A stretch of DNA of 64,000 nucleotides, taken from Sulfitobacter sp. HGT1. GTDB lineage: Bacteria; Pseudomonadota; Alphaproteobacteria; Rhodobacterales; Rhodobacteraceae. This document shows positions 19,211 to 29,230 of the stretch, in pieces. The stretch covers positions 248,001 through 312,000 of the forward strand of contig NZ_BLWI01000008.1 of the NCBI RefSeq assembly GCF_013282155.1, written 5' to 3'. Positions within the stretch are counted from its first letter, which is position 1. Every line of letters starts with the position of its first letter. Both the position numbers and the translations under genes were made by a program. The notes beneath the pieces are model-generated. The model saw nothing but the letters and a program-made list of their open reading frames with translations, had not been told where the DNA came from and did no database searches.

Positions 19211-21171
19211 TCTGCGGGCACTTGTGTTGGTCGTTTGGCCGCACCGGCTGCGATACGAAACCGCCTGTCCGACAAGCTTAGCAAACCGCCCAAGGCCATC
19301 AGCGCACAGCCGATCCAGATCCAGTTGGTCAACGGCTTGATATATGTCCGCACCACCCAGCCGCCGTCGTCCTGTTCATCGCCAATCACCACATACACGT
19401 CGCGCGCGAGGTTATAGTCGATTGCCGCTTCGGTCGTGGGCATTTCAGCGACGGGATAAAACCGCTTTTCGGGCCGCAATTGCGCGATTTCAACACCGTT
19501 CTGGAACAAGGTCACATAGCCGGTGGTCGCCATATAGTTCGGGCCTTGCAACCGTTCGACGTTATCGAGCTGAACGGTATAGCTGCCCACCTCGACCGAG
19601 CCGCCGATAGGAACGGCACGAATGTCATCCACGCTCCACGCGGTGATGCCGGCAATGCCGGCCATGGTGATCCCGAGCCCGGCATGGGCAAGCATCTTGC
19701 CCCAATCGGCCCGTGGCAACCGTGTCAGACGGCGCAAGCGCCCCTGCCCGCGTCCGGTACGCCCCAGCAGGTCAACAACCGTCCCCATCACGATCCACGC
19801 GCCAAGAAACAAGCCGACCGGCCCCAACAGGCTGCGCCCGCTCTGCATCGCAAAGGCCAGGCCGCCAACCGCAATCGCCAGCACAAACACATAGCGCAGC
19901 GGCTTTAGCGCGCGCCCGATCTGCGCACGTTTCCACGGCAAGGCCGATCCGATCGGCAGGACCAAGCCCAGCACTACCATAAAGGGCGTGAATGCCGCGT
20001 TAAAGAACGGCGGCCCCACGCTTAGCTTGCGGTCAAAGAACATCTCGGCCAGCAGCGGCCACATCGTCCCGATAAAGACGACAAAACACGCAACCGCCAG
20101 CAACACGTTATTCACCAACAAGGCGGATTCACGGCTGACAATGCCGAACACGCCCTTTGCCTCAAGCGCGGAGGCACGCATGGCAAACAGCACCAAAGCG
20201 CCGCCCATGAAGAACGCCATGATCATCAGGATAAACACACCGCGTTCGGGGTCGTTGGCAAAGGCATGCACAGAGGTCAGCAAGCCCGAGCGCACGATAA
20301 ATGTGCCGATCAGCGAAAAGCCAAAAGCAAGGATCGCCAGCAGGATTGTCCAGCTTTTCAGGCTCTCGCGTTTTTCCACCACGATGGCGGAATGTAACAG
20401 TGCCACCGCCAGCAGCCACGGCATAAACGAAGCGTTTTCAACAGGATCCCAGAACCAGAAGCCGCCCCAGCCCAATTCGTAATAGGCCCACCAGGACCCA
20501 AGCGCGATGCCGATTGTCAGGAAAATCCAGGCCGCCAATGTCCAAGGGCGCACCCAACGGCCCCAAGCGGCATCAATGCGCCCTTCGATCAGCGCTGCAA
20601 CGGCAAAGCTGAAGGTCATCGACAGGCCGACATAGCCCAAATAGAGGAACGGCGGGTGAAAGGCCAAACCGGGGTCTTGCAACAGCGGGTTCAAATCCTG
20701 CCCGTCAAAGGGCGGTGTCGCCAGACGCAAGAACGGGTTCGATGTGAACAGGATAAAGCCATAGAAAGCGACGCCAATCGCGGCCTGAACCCCCAGCACA
20801 CGGGCCCGCAGGCTTTGAGGCAGGTTGCCCCCGAACCAGGCTGCCATGGCACCAAACAGCGATACAATCAGCACCCAAAGCAGCATCGACCCTTCGTGGT
20901 TGCCCCATGTGCCGCTGATTTTATACAGCATCGGCTTCATCGAATGGCTGTTCAACACCACCAGTCGAAGCGAGAAATCAGAGGTGATAAACGCCCACAT
21001 CAATGCGCCAAAGGCCATTGCCGTCAGGGCAAATTGCGCACCCGCGGCGGGTTCGGCAACGGCCATCCACCCGGGCCAGCGTTTGTAGGCACCAATCAGG
21101 GGCACGACCATCTGAAAGATGGCCACACCAAAGGCGAGGATAAGGGCGAAATGTCCGAGTTCTGTAATCAT
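19207..21171 (-). CDS. ccmF: Haem lyase subunit CcmF
   Basis: A large polytopic inner-membrane protein that, with CcmH, attaches haem to apocytochrome c. 654 residues with about 13-15 spans. The WWD haem-handling signature is WGGFWFWDPVENASFMPWL, about residues 235-255. A periplasmic region precedes the final span. It follows the holin gene on the same strand by 72 bases and overlaps ccmH. Only ccmE, ccmF and ccmH are here; ccmABCD and ccmG must lie elsewhere. Confidence 0.95.
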   Translation of the reverse strand: MITELGHFALILAFGVAIFQMVVPLIGAYKRWPGWMAVAEPAAGAQFALTAMAFGALMWAFITSDFSLRLVVLNSHSMKPMLYKISGTWGNHEGSMLLWVLIVSLFGAMAAWFGGNLPQSLRARVLGVQAAIGVAFYGFILFTSNPFLRLATPPFDGQDLNPLLQDPGLAFHPPFLYLGYVGLSMTFSFAVAALIEGRIDAAWGRWVRPWTLAAWIFLTIGIALGSWWAYYELGWGGFWFWDPVENASFMPWLLAVALLHSAIVVEKRESLKSWTILLAILAFGFSLIGTFIVRSGLLTSVHAFANDPERGVFILMIMAFFMGGALVLFAMRASALEAKGVFGIVSRESALLVNNVLLAVACFVVFIGTMWPLLAEMFFDRKLSVGPPFFNAAFTPFMVVLGLVLPIGSALPWKRAQIGRALKPLRYVFVLAIAVGGLAFAMQSGRSLLGPVGLFLGAWIVMGTVVDLLGRTGRGQGRLRRLTRLPRADWGKMLAHAGLGITMAGIAGITAWSVDDIRAVPIGGSVEVGSYTVQLDNVERLQGPNYMATTGYVTLFQNGVEIAQLRPEKRFYPVAEMPTTEAAIDYNLARDVYVVIGDEQDDGGWVVRTYIKPLTNWIWIGCALMALGGLLSLSDRRFRIAAGAAKRPTQVPAE

Positions 21172-21243
21172 GGTGCATTATAGGCCGCAAACGCGCCCCA
21201 TGCCATGCCGATTAACGCCCTCTTGGCGCGCAAAGCGTCGCAG

Positions 21244-21819
21244 CTAGGCCGCCGCTTTGCGCCAATCCTCAAGTGCAGGGTTATCTGCGGCCTCGATCAC
21301 CGCCAAAGACAGGGCCGCATCGCCCCCCGTAGCAGCCACCTGCACCGAATCGTGGCGCAGCGCGTTGATCGACCGGATATTGCCCACCACCTGCGGCACC
21401 TGCGCAATGGTTCGCACGATAGAGCGTTGGAATTCCTGGGTTTTCACCTGATGCCGCGCCCCGAAATAGAACGATACGATCACCCCCAACAACCACCAAA
21501 GCGGCTCTGGCACCAATGCGATCCCCTGCATACGGGCCGCAAACCAGATCGGGTCGACCATGGCCGCCACGAATAACCCAAGCGTGCCAAGCGCAAGCGC
21601 AGGGCGTGGTACCCGGTTCAACCCGTCCATAAACCGGTCAAACCCGCCTTTGCGTTCAATCGCGAATTCGGCGGCATATTGCGCCATCGCCTGATCTTGC
21701 GCCTCGGCAGAGCGTTGCGCGCCTTTTTCGGCGTTTTCGCGAAAAACTTCGACCGTGTCGCGCACCATCGCCCCGCCATTGCCAAACACCAACCCAACGA
21801 CCTTGTCGATCAACCCCAT
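21244..21819 (-). CDS. GTA-type 3-TM holin family protein
   Basis: 191 residues. A soluble N-terminal part (about 1-70) is rich in charged residues. Hydrophobic segments follow at about 74-92 (ALALGTLGLFVAAMVDPIW) and 104-121 (PLWWLLGVIVSFYFGAR), then a C-terminal soluble part. This matches the three-TM holin family tied to gene transfer agent release, with one amphipathic or weak third span. The gene overlaps the endolysin stop by ten bases, a typical lysis-cassette layout. Holins form inner-membrane holes that let endolysin reach the wall. No other phage gene is nearby. Confidence 0.8.
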   Translation of the reverse strand: MGLIDKVVGLVFGNGGAMVRDTVEVFRENAEKGAQRSAEAQDQAMAQYAAEFAIERKGGFDRFMDGLNRVPRPALALGTLGLFVAAMVDPIWFAARMQGIALVPEPLWWLLGVIVSFYFGARHQVKTQEFQRSIVRTIAQVPQVVGNIRSINALRHDSVQVAATGGDAALSLAVIEAADNPALEDWRKAAA

Positions 21820-22421
21820 GATGCTGTCCTTTCGCTGAATGCCGATTGGCTTAGGTGGTATTTCGGGGCGATAAATGCCTCCGCGCGCGTGATCCAGCCG
21901 CCTTTGCCGCCTGCCCGCGTGCGCGCATATTTGCGGCTTGCAGGTCGCCGATCCGCCAGTGTGAAATAGTAATTCCGCCGGGCAATGCCGTAAGCATCCA
22001 CCAATTCCTGCGGGGCTTTGGCATAGGCGTCCTGGGCTACCGCATGGCTTTGCGCCCCCAGCACGCCGTCGACGGCGATATCGTACCCCATGCTGCGCAA
22101 AAGCCGCTGCAAGATCTTCACCGCATTGCTGCCTGCGTTAACATACATATCGAAAACGCTTGGGTGCAGCGCATCGGGCAGCCCTCCGATCAAAGGCGCG
22201 TGGAAATAATGCCGGATGAATATATTAACCGCGTCGGATTGGCTCAGGCTGCGCAGATCGCGTTGATCGACCACACCGTCGTGGTTCAGGTCGATCCCCA
22301 ATCGCCGCATCGTGTGGATCGTAACGCCAAAATTTGTCGCCCCGCCCGGATCATCGGGATCATTCACAAACCCGCCTTCACGGGCCACGATGTCCCTCGC
22401 GATGTCTTTGACAGAATACAT
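21810..22421 (-). CDS. GH108-type N-acetylmuramidase (GTA endolysin)
   Basis: 203 residues from the ATG preceded by AAGGGGG; a GTG six codons upstream lacks such support. REGGFVNDPDDPGGATNFGVT carries the catalytic glutamate (Glu15) in the EGG motif of glycosyl hydrolase family 108. The C-terminal half (NYYFTLADRRP) is the associated peptidoglycan-binding region. LDLNHDGVVDQRDL resembles a calcium-binding EF-hand or dockerin loop. The enzyme cuts glycan strands so particles can leave the cell. It is paired with the overlapping holin. In Rhodobacter capsulatus a similar pair lyses cells that release GTA. Confidence 0.85.
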   Translation of the reverse strand: MYSVKDIARDIVAREGGFVNDPDDPGGATNFGVTIHTMRRLGIDLNHDGVVDQRDLRSLSQSDAVNIFIRHYFHAPLIGGLPDALHPSVFDMYVNAGSNAVKILQRLLRSMGYDIAVDGVLGAQSHAVAQDAYAKAPQELVDAYGIARRNYYFTLADRRPASRKYARTRAGGKGGWITRAEAFIAPKYHLSQSAFSERTASWG

Positions 22422-22500
22422 TGAACGGCCCCCTTGCACATTTCACTGCGACAAGGGTGCTGGGTCATTCGTTAACTTAGGGAAAGCGGCCCGTTCGGTC

Positions 22501-22944
22501 CTAGCTTTCAGGCTCGACGTAAACACCTTGCGCCTTGAGGGCGTCAACGACCTCTTTTGGCATGTATGTCTCGTCATGTTTGGCAAGGATTTCAGTCGCT
22601 TCGAACACGCCGTTGATGTAGCGCCCTGTGCCGACCATCCCTTGGTTTTCCTCGAACAAGTCGGGCAAAACACCGGTATAGGTGGCCGGAATAACCGCCC
22701 CGCCATCGGTCACGGAAAAGCGGATTGTCTCTCCGTCACCGCGCACAAGCGACCCTTCGGCCACCAGCCCGCCAATGCGAAACACCTCGTTCGGGCCGGG
22801 CGGTTCCGCGATCACCTGACTGGGGGCGCGGAAAAAGTTGATCCCGTCGCGCATCGCGTAACCGATCAATGCGGTGGACAGCACCAATGCCACCACCGCC
22901 ACTGCGATCACCTGAATTCGACGCTGCTTTTTAAGACTTTTCAT
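22501..22944 (-). CDS. ccmE: Cytochrome c maturation haem chaperone CcmE
   Basis: Carries haem, covalently bound to a histidine, from CcmC to CcmF/H in the periplasm. 147 residues: one N-terminal membrane anchor (about 10-30), then an OB-fold domain. The haem-binding His123 and Tyr127 lie in AKHDETYMP. It starts six bases after the argC stop and is separated from ccmF by the endolysin/holin pair. Confidence 0.96.
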   Translation of the reverse strand: MKSLKKQRRIQVIAVAVVALVLSTALIGYAMRDGINFFRAPSQVIAEPPGPNEVFRIGGLVAEGSLVRGDGETIRFSVTDGGAVIPATYTGVLPDLFEENQGMVGTGRYINGVFEATEILAKHDETYMPKEVVDALKAQGVYVEPES

Positions 22945-22950
22945 CGGACC

Positions 22951-23976
22951 TCAAGGGAATAGCGGAGCCATCATCAGCCCCTCTGTCTCTTCAATACCTA
23001 ACATGAGATTGGCATTTTGCAACGCCTGCCCGCTTGACCCTTTGGTCAGGTTATCAAGTGCTGCAATCACAATCGTGCGCCCTTCGATCCGGTCTGCAAC
23101 AACACCGATGTGGCAAAAGTTCGATCCGCGAATGTGGCGCGTGCTGGGGGCCTCGCCCATCGGCAATACCTCGATGAACGGCTCGTCTGCATAGGAAGCC
23201 ATGAACGTATCGTGAATGACCTGCGCATCGCCTTTGACATACACGGTCGCCAGAATGCCGCGGTTGGCGGGAATCAAATGCGGGGTGAACTGCACTTTGA
23301 CCGGGCGGCCCGCGATGGCCGAAAACTCCTGATCAAACTCGCCCAGATGCCGGTGCGTACCGCCGACGGAATAGGCGTGGTACCCTTCGGACAATTCGGC
23401 ATGCAGCAGGTTTTCCTTGAGCGACCGACCCGCACCGGAAACGGCGCATTTCAGATCAAGGATGATATCATCCAGATCAATCACACCCTTTTCGATCAGG
23501 GGACGCAGCGCAAACTGCCCTGTCGCCGCATTACAGCCCGTACCCGCGACCAAACGCGCGGTCTTGATCTCGTCGCGGTAGAATTCGGTCAGCCCGTAAA
23601 CCGCCTCTTTCTGCTGTTCCAATGCGGCATGGGGGTTGCCGTACCACTTGGTATATTCTTCGGGGTCGCGGAGCCGGAAATCGGCAGACAGGTCCACGAT
23701 TTTCAGGTCCTTGGGCAGCGCCGCGATCACTTCCTGACTGGTCTTGTGCGGCAGCGCGCAAAAGCACAGATCGATGTCCGAGAAATCAATATCCTCGATC
23801 AAAACAAGCGCCGGAAGATCCAGATGGCGCAGATGTGGAAACACCTCGGCCATGGTCTGACCCGCCTTAGAGTTCGCGCCCAAGGCCTTGATTTGCATCG
23901 AAGAATGGTTGGCGATCAACCGGATCAGTTCAGCGCCGGTATAGCCGGAGGCACCAAGAATAGCGATGTTATACAT
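22951..23976 (-). CDS. argC: N-acetyl-gamma-glutamyl-phosphate reductase
   Basis: Third step of arginine synthesis: NADPH reduction of N-acetylglutamyl phosphate. Starting at [14 protein letters not shown], which places the nucleotide-binding loop at residues 8-14 as in the family, gives 341 residues; ten extra upstream codons are read-in. Catalytic Cys148 lies in [10 protein letters not shown]. It follows murI by 37 bases on the same strand and leads directly into ccmE. Confidence 0.95.
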   Translation of the reverse strand: MYNIAILGASGYTGAELIRLIANHSSMQIKALGANSKAGQTMAEVFPHLRHLDLPALVLIEDIDFSDIDLCFCALPHKTSQEVIAALPKDLKIVDLSADFRLRDPEEYTKWYGNPHAALEQQKEAVYGLTEFYRDEIKTARLVAGTGCNAATGQFALRPLIEKGVIDLDDIILDLKCAVSGAGRSLKENLLHAELSEGYHAYSVGGTHRHLGEFDQEFSAIAGRPVKVQFTPHLIPANRGILATVYVKGDAQVIHDTFMASYADEPFIEVLPMGEAPSTRHIRGSNFCHIGVVADRIEGRTIVIAALDNLTKGSSGQALQNANLMLGIEETEGLMMAPLFP

Positions 23977-24013
23977 TGTGTCGGGTTCCGTTCGGAAAAA
24001 TATCAAAGGGTCG

Positions 24014-24823
24014 TTAGGCGGCTTGAAAAGTCAACGGTCGTCGCAAGAACTGCGTCGCCCTGCTGCTGACTTTCTTGGGGTCGCCCGTGGTCAGAAATGC
24101 CGCCTCGCCGGTGCCCATCATATTGGGATGGCGTTTCAGATAATCACCCAGACTGCGCGCCACCAGATTGGCCTGACTGAACACTTTTACATCCGGTCCA
24201 AGCGCATCCTGAAAGGTTTCCAGCATCAACGGATAGTGGGTGCAGCCCAGGATCGCGGCCTGCGGCTTTGGCATTTTGCGCTGCAAGGCGTCCACGTGGC
24301 TGCGCACCAGCGCTTCGGCAAGGATGAAATCACCGTCCTCGATCGCGTCCACCACACCCCCGCAGGCCTGCGCCTCCACATCGACGCCAATCGCGCGGAA
24401 CGCAAGTTCACGTTGAAACGCGCGGCTGGCCACGGTGGCAGGCGTCGCAAACAACGCCACATGTTTCAGATCGACTTCGCGCGGGGGTGAATTATCGCCC
24501 CACTCGCGTTCGGTCATCGCCTCGATCAAGGGCACGAACACCCCCAAAACGCGCTTGTCGGCTGGCACCCAGGATTCCTGCATGCGCCGCAATGCGGCCG
24601 CCGATGCCGTGTTGCAGGCCAAGATCACCAGATCGCAACCCGCGTCAAACAGCCGTTGGGTCGCGGCGACGGTCAGATTGTAAATGTCATCGGCAGTGCG
24701 CACGCCATAGGGCGCATGGGCGCTGTCGGCCAAATAGACGAAATCAACGTCAGGCAACTGCTTTTGCACTGCATCCCAGACGGTCAACCCGCCAAGGCCC
24801 GAATCGAAAATACCAACTGCCAT
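24014..24823 (-). CDS. murI: Glutamate racemase
   Basis: Makes D-glutamate for peptidoglycan. 269 residues. The two catalytic cysteines are Cys70 (ILACNTAS) and Cys194 (LGCTHYP), and the N-terminus [12 protein letters not shown] is the substrate loop. The ribosome-binding site is weak (AAAAGAAT). With alr near 42 kb, the window supplies both common D-amino acids of the wall. It lies 12 bases after the acyltransferase stop on the same strand. Confidence 0.96.
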   Translation of the reverse strand: MAVGIFDSGLGGLTVWDAVQKQLPDVDFVYLADSAHAPYGVRTADDIYNLTVAATQRLFDAGCDLVILACNTASAAALRRMQESWVPADKRVLGVFVPLIEAMTEREWGDNSPPREVDLKHVALFATPATVASRAFQRELAFRAIGVDVEAQACGGVVDAIEDGDFILAEALVRSHVDALQRKMPKPQAAILGCTHYPLMLETFQDALGPDVKVFSQANLVARSLGDYLKRHPNMMGTGEAAFLTTGDPKKVSSRATQFLRRPLTFQAA

Positions 24824-24835
24824 ATTCTTTTGCCG

Positions 24836-25723
24836 TCACCTGTCGGCGCGATGCCGATCTTCAAATTCAAAGCCCAGATCAAAGGTCTTGGCCGGGTCTG
24901 GTGACAACTCATACGTGGCTTTGCGCAGGAAATCCATCATCGCTTTTGCGTCTTTTGCCAAAGGGTTCAGCACATTCCTGCCGATCGGCTCCCCGATCAC
25001 CACGCGCACCGGCGTATCGACACGTTTGCGGAATTCCTTGATCAGCAGACCCAAGCGCAAACTGCTGTGCAAATGGCTGGCAATCTGGAACAGACGGCTG
25101 GTGTGACCGTCGAAATAGATCGGCACAACAGTGGCTTGCGACTTGCCGATCATCCGCGCGGTAAAACTGCGCCAACCGGGGTCCATCGGCTTGGAAAACG
25201 GCCGCGCGCCGGTGCTGACCGTGCCACCGGGAAAGACGCCGATTGCGCCGCCCTGCCCCAGATAATCAAGCGCGGTCTTGCGTGTGTGCAGGTTCAGCGC
25301 CAGCGCCGCCTTGTCCGCGTCAAAGCTGATCGGCAACAGGTGCCGGTTTAAATCAGGCGCACGGTTAAACACCGAATGCGCCATGATTTTAAAGTCACCC
25401 CGCGTGCGTGACATGATATGGCCCAGCATCAGCCCGTCCAGAATACCATACGGGTGGTTTGCCAAGAATATCACAGGCCCCGTGGCGGGAATGCTGTCCA
25501 GACTGCCACCCACCACGTCAAGGCTCAGCCCATAGCGCTGCACCATCACGTCAAAAAAGCACCCGCCGGCGGCCATGTCCTGCTCGTACCCCGACGCCCG
25601 CTTGATCAGCCCCAACCGGCCCGTCGAATTCTCGATCAACCGGATGAAGGCACGGCCCGGCTTGCTGCGCACCGAATGGGCATAGCTGATTTCGCGGGCA
25701 AAAAACGGTTTTGGCTGGCCCAT
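24836..25723 (-). CDS. Lysophospholipid acyltransferase family protein
   Basis: A PlsC-fold acyltransferase of 295 residues, taking the ATG preceded by GAGGG over one eleven codons upstream. The acceptor motif is NHPYGILDG, the HPxGxxDG variant seen in one bacterial LPLAT subgroup rather than plain HX4D. FPGGTVS supplies the glycerophosphate-binding block and VPIYFDGH a third block. It likely acylates a lyso-lipid at the inner membrane (phospholipid or ornithine-lipid type); the acceptor is not decided by sequence. It is upstream of murI and downstream of the oxidoreductase gene. Confidence 0.85.
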   Translation of the reverse strand: MGQPKPFFAREISYAHSVRSKPGRAFIRLIENSTGRLGLIKRASGYEQDMAAGGCFFDVMVQRYGLSLDVVGGSLDSIPATGPVIFLANHPYGILDGLMLGHIMSRTRGDFKIMAHSVFNRAPDLNRHLLPISFDADKAALALNLHTRKTALDYLGQGGAIGVFPGGTVSTGARPFSKPMDPGWRSFTARMIGKSQATVVPIYFDGHTSRLFQIASHLHSSLRLGLLIKEFRKRVDTPVRVVIGEPIGRNVLNPLAKDAKAMMDFLRKATYELSPDPAKTFDLGFEFEDRHRADR

Positions 25724-25792
25724 TTCAGGATCCCTCTTGGATGACGGTCTTGCCATTTGCCGTTTTCATGACAAGCGCATGACAGCCAGCCC

Positions 25793-28700
25793 CTATTCTG
25801 CGGCTTTTGACGTCGTTGTGCCTCCTGCGCGGATCACGGCCAGCAGTTCCTCGCGACGTTTGGCTGCTTTTGCCTCGTTCGCCTGCTTGACGGGGCCAAA
25901 GCCGCGAATTTGCAAGGGAAGCTCGGCCAGCGCAATGATCGCCTCGCGGGTCTGGTCGGTCAGTTTGGGCAACACGTCTTTCATGTCGGCCTCGTACTGC
26001 TTGATCAGCGCCCGCTCCATCCGGCGTTCCTCGGTCCGGCCAAAGGGATCAAACGGTGTGCCGCGCAAAACCTTGAGCCGTTTGAGCACCGACAACGGCG
26101 TTTCCAGCCATTCGCCAAAGGCGCGTTTCATCGGGCGTCCATCCGCGCCGGTTTTCGACAGCATCGGCGGGGCAAGGTTAAAGGTGATCTTCGGGGCACC
26201 GTCAAATTCGGCATCCACCTTGGCCCGCGTCGATTTGAGCAACCGCGCAACCTCGTATTCATCCTTGTAAGACAACAGCTTGTGATAGCCCAAGGCCACC
26301 GCTTCCTTGAGCGCCTTGTCGGTGATCGGCTCCAGCATTCTGCCATAGCGTTTGGCCAGCCCCTTGCCCTGATAATCTGTCAGGTGGTTCATCCGGAAGG
26401 CGATTTTCTCGTCCAGCGTTTTTGGCATTTGCACCACATTGGGCGTGATGACCTGCGCGGCCTCGGCAGGATAAAGCACGGCCCAACGGCCCAGCTCGAA
26501 CGCTTTGAGGTTGCGTTCAACCGCCGCCCCATTCAGCCGGATCGCGTCTTGAAGCGCCTCAAGCGACAGAGGGATAAGCCCCTTTTGCCACGCCGCACCA
26601 AAGATCATCATGTTGGAATAGATCGAATCCCCCAGCGTCGCCTTGGCCAGATCCGACGCATCAAACAGCGCCACATCGTCTTTCAACCGCGCCTCAAGCG
26701 CGAGGGTCAGGCGGTCGTAGGGCATCTTGAATTCCGTATCACGGGTGAAATCGCCCGTGATGATCTGATGCGAGTTCACCACAGCGCCTGTGCGCCCCGT
26801 GCGGGTCAGACCCAGCGTTTTGGTGCCCGCAGACACCACCAGATCGCCCCCGATCAGCGCATCCGCTTCGCCGGTCGCCACGCGAATGGCGCTGATATCT
26901 TCGGGGCGGTTGGCCAGACGGCAATGGATGTGCACCGCACCGCCCTTTTGCGCCAGCCCCGCCATTTCCATCATCCCAGCGCCTTTGCCGTCAATCTGCG
27001 CGGCCTGCGCCAGCACGGCACCGATGGTCACAACGCCCGTGCCGCCAACGCCCGTGATCACCACGTTGAACGTGCCATCAATGGCAGGCAGCGCAGGCAT
27101 CGGGAGATCGGGTATTTTGACTTCGGTTGTCGGGTCTTTGCGGATTTTAGCGCCTTCAAGCGTTACGAAAGACGGGCAAAACCCTTTGACGCAGGAAAAA
27201 TCCTTGTTGCAGGACGATTGATCAATCATCCGCTTGCGCCCCAGTTCCGTCTCTGCCGGAACGATGGATACGCAGTTGGATTGCACCCCGCAATCACCAC
27301 AGCCTTCGCAGACATCGGTGTTGATGAACACGCGCTTGTCGGGGTCGGGAAACAGCCCGCGCTTGCGACGGCGGCGTTTTTCGGCAGCACAGGTCTGGAT
27401 ATAGACGATGGCACTGACGCCTTTGTGCTTGGTGAAATTCTGCTGAACCGTTTGCAGCTCGGCACGCTCGAACATTGGCACACCCTTAAAGGCCGCCGGG
27501 TCCACGTCTTCTTTCTCGTCGTAAACCACAGCGATGTTCTTGACCCCCATCGCGCCCAGCTCTGCCACGATGCGCGGTGCATCCAGATCGCCTTCGTTAT
27601 GCTGGCCGCCGGTCATGGCAACTGCATCATTATACAGGATTTTATAGGTAATGTTGGTCTTGGCCGCGACGGCAGCGCGGATCGCCTGAATGCCCGAGTG
27701 GTTATAGGTCCCATCCCCGAGGTTCTGGAACACATGGTCACGGGTCGAGAAATGCGATTCACCGATCCAGTTCGCGCCCTCGCCCCCCATGTGCGTGTAA
27801 CCGGTGGTCTCGCGGTCCATCCACTGCACCATGTAATGGCACCCGATCCCCGCATAGGCGCGGCTGCCTTCGGGCAGTTTGGTCGACGAATTATGCGGAC
27901 AACCCGAACAGAAATACGGGATACGCGCGGCGATATCTTCGGCATTGTCGGCACGGCGCGCCGTGTCCAGCGCTTCCATCCCGGCCTTGATACCATCAGT
28001 GTTGCGGCCTTCCTCGATCAGGATATTGCCCAGCTTTTCGGCGATCCAGATCGGGTCAAGGGCCGCACGGGTCGGGAACAGCTCTTCGCCATGCTCCATC
28101 CCGGCACCACCCCCCTTGTGCCAGCCATAGACCCGGCGGTGCGTGTCCGAGAACAGGGCCTCTTTGATCTGGATCTCGATCAGCTTGCGCTTTTCTTCGA
28201 CCACAACAACCAGATCCAGCCCCTCGGCCCATTTGTGAAAGCCCTTCATATCCAGCGGAAAGGTCTGCCCGACCTTGTACAACGTGATGCCCAGCCGTTC
28301 GGCCTCGTTCTCGTCGATGTTCAGCAGGCTCATGGCGTGCAGCAGGTCCAGCCAGTTCTTGCCCGCCGCCACAAAGCCGATCTTGGCACCGGGCTTGCCC
28401 CACATGCGCTTGTCGATCTTGTTGGCATGTGAAAACGCCTCGGCGGCAAAGCGTTTGTGGTCGATCATCCGCGATTCCTGCAGATGCGGCGTATCAACCA
28501 GCCGGATGTTCAACCCACCCTCGGGCATGTCAAAATCAGGCGTGACCAACTGCATCCGGTGCGGATCACCATTCACGACCGATGTCGCCTCGACCGTGTC
28601 TTTCATCGTCTTCAGGCCAACCCAAAGCCCTGAAAACCGCGACAACGCCCAGCCATAGATGCCGTAATCCATAATCTCTTGCACACCGGCAGGGCTGACG

Positions 28701-29209
28701 ATGGGCATATAGGCATCCATCATCGCCCATTCGGACTGGTGCAGCACGGTCGAGGATTCGCCGGTGTGGTCATCCCCCATCGCCATTAGCACGCCGCCAT
28801 GCTTGGACGACCCCGCCATATTGGCGTGGCGCATCACATCGCCCGACCGGTCAACCCCCGGCCCCTTGCCGTACCACAGGCCAAAGACACCGTCGTATTT
28901 TCCCTCGCCGCGCAATTCGGCCTGTTGCGTGCCCCACAGGGCGGTCGCGGCCAGATCTTCGTTCAACCCGGCTTCGAACAACACGTCATATTCCGCCAAA
29001 GGCTTGGCCGCGCGTTCCATCTGCAAATCAACGGCACCCAGCGGCGATCCGCGATAGCCGGTCACATAGCCCGCGGTGTTCAGCCCGGCGGCGCGGTCGC
29101 GCGCCTTTTGCATCATCATCATACGCACCAACGCTTGCGTACCGTTCAGCAAAACGGGGGACTTTTCCAAGTCAAACCGATCATTCAAAGAAATCTTTTG
29201 CGTACCCAT
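25793..29209 (-). CDS. Indolepyruvate ferredoxin oxidoreductase, fused alpha/beta subunits
   Basis: A 1138-residue single-chain enzyme that oxidatively decarboxylates aryl-2-oxo acids from aromatic amino acids to acyl-CoA and passes electrons to ferredoxin. The N-terminal two thirds hold the pyruvate-oxidoreductase-like and TPP-binding parts (FCSGCPHNSSTKLP; GGQHNEGDLDAPR). About residues 635-680 carry an iron-sulfur cysteine cluster (VCEGCGDCGVQSNC, FSCVKGFCPS). The gamma/beta part follows (GVGGTGVVTIGAVLAQAA). GGAGGAC precedes the start. In archaea these are separate IorA and IorB; the fusion is usual in proteobacteria. A 22-base inverted repeat sits just upstream. Confidence 0.92.
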   Translation of the reverse strand: MGTQKISLNDRFDLEKSPVLLNGTQALVRMMMMQKARDRAAGLNTAGYVTGYRGSPLGAVDLQMERAAKPLAEYDVLFEAGLNEDLAATALWGTQQAELRGEGKYDGVFGLWYGKGPGVDRSGDVMRHANMAGSSKHGGVLMAMGDDHTGESSTVLHQSEWAMMDAYMPIVSPAGVQEIMDYGIYGWALSRFSGLWVGLKTMKDTVEATSVVNGDPHRMQLVTPDFDMPEGGLNIRLVDTPHLQESRMIDHKRFAAEAFSHANKIDKRMWGKPGAKIGFVAAGKNWLDLLHAMSLLNIDENEAERLGITLYKVGQTFPLDMKGFHKWAEGLDLVVVVEEKRKLIEIQIKEALFSDTHRRVYGWHKGGGAGMEHGEELFPTRAALDPIWIAEKLGNILIEEGRNTDGIKAGMEALDTARRADNAEDIAARIPYFCSGCPHNSSTKLPEGSRAYAGIGCHYMVQWMDRETTGYTHMGGEGANWIGESHFSTRDHVFQNLGDGTYNHSGIQAIRAAVAAKTNITYKILYNDAVAMTGGQHNEGDLDAPRIVAELGAMGVKNIAVVYDEKEDVDPAAFKGVPMFERAELQTVQQNFTKHKGVSAIVYIQTCAAEKRRRRKRGLFPDPDKRVFINTDVCEGCGDCGVQSNCVSIVPAETELGRKRMIDQSSCNKDFSCVKGFCPSFVTLEGAKIRKDPTTEVKIPDLPMPALPAIDGTFNVVITGVGGTGVVTIGAVLAQAAQIDGKGAGMMEMAGLAQKGGAVHIHCRLANRPEDISAIRVATGEADALIGGDLVVSAGTKTLGLTRTGRTGAVVNSHQIITGDFTRDTEFKMPYDRLTLALEARLKDDVALFDASDLAKATLGDSIYSNMMIFGAAWQKGLIPLSLEALQDAIRLNGAAVERNLKAFELGRWAVLYPAEAAQVITPNVVQMPKTLDEKIAFRMNHLTDYQGKGLAKRYGRMLEPITDKALKEAVALGYHKLLSYKDEYEVARLLKSTRAKVDAEFDGAPKITFNLAPPMLSKTGADGRPMKRAFGEWLETPLSVLKRLKVLRGTPFDPFGRTEERRMERALIKQYEADMKDVLPKLTDQTREAIIALAELPLQIRGFGPVKQANEAKAAKRREELLAVIRAGGTTTSKAAE

Positions 29210-29230
29210 GGCGCGTCCTCCCCTACGTGC

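Noticed and set aside
21244..22421. Prophage remnant as an explanation for holin and endolysin
   Set aside because: No integrase, structural or att-like sequences nearby, and both families match the GTA lysis pair better; flanking ccm genes are intact.
22422..22500. Possible CtrA site upstream of the endolysin
   Set aside because: Only a single GTTAAC half-site is present; the second TTAA at seven bases is missing.
25910..28432. 840-codon open frame on the plus strand opposite the indolepyruvate oxidoreductase
   Set aside because: His/Arg/Gln-rich antisense shadow with no family features, while the minus-strand gene has full catalytic and iron-sulfur motifs.
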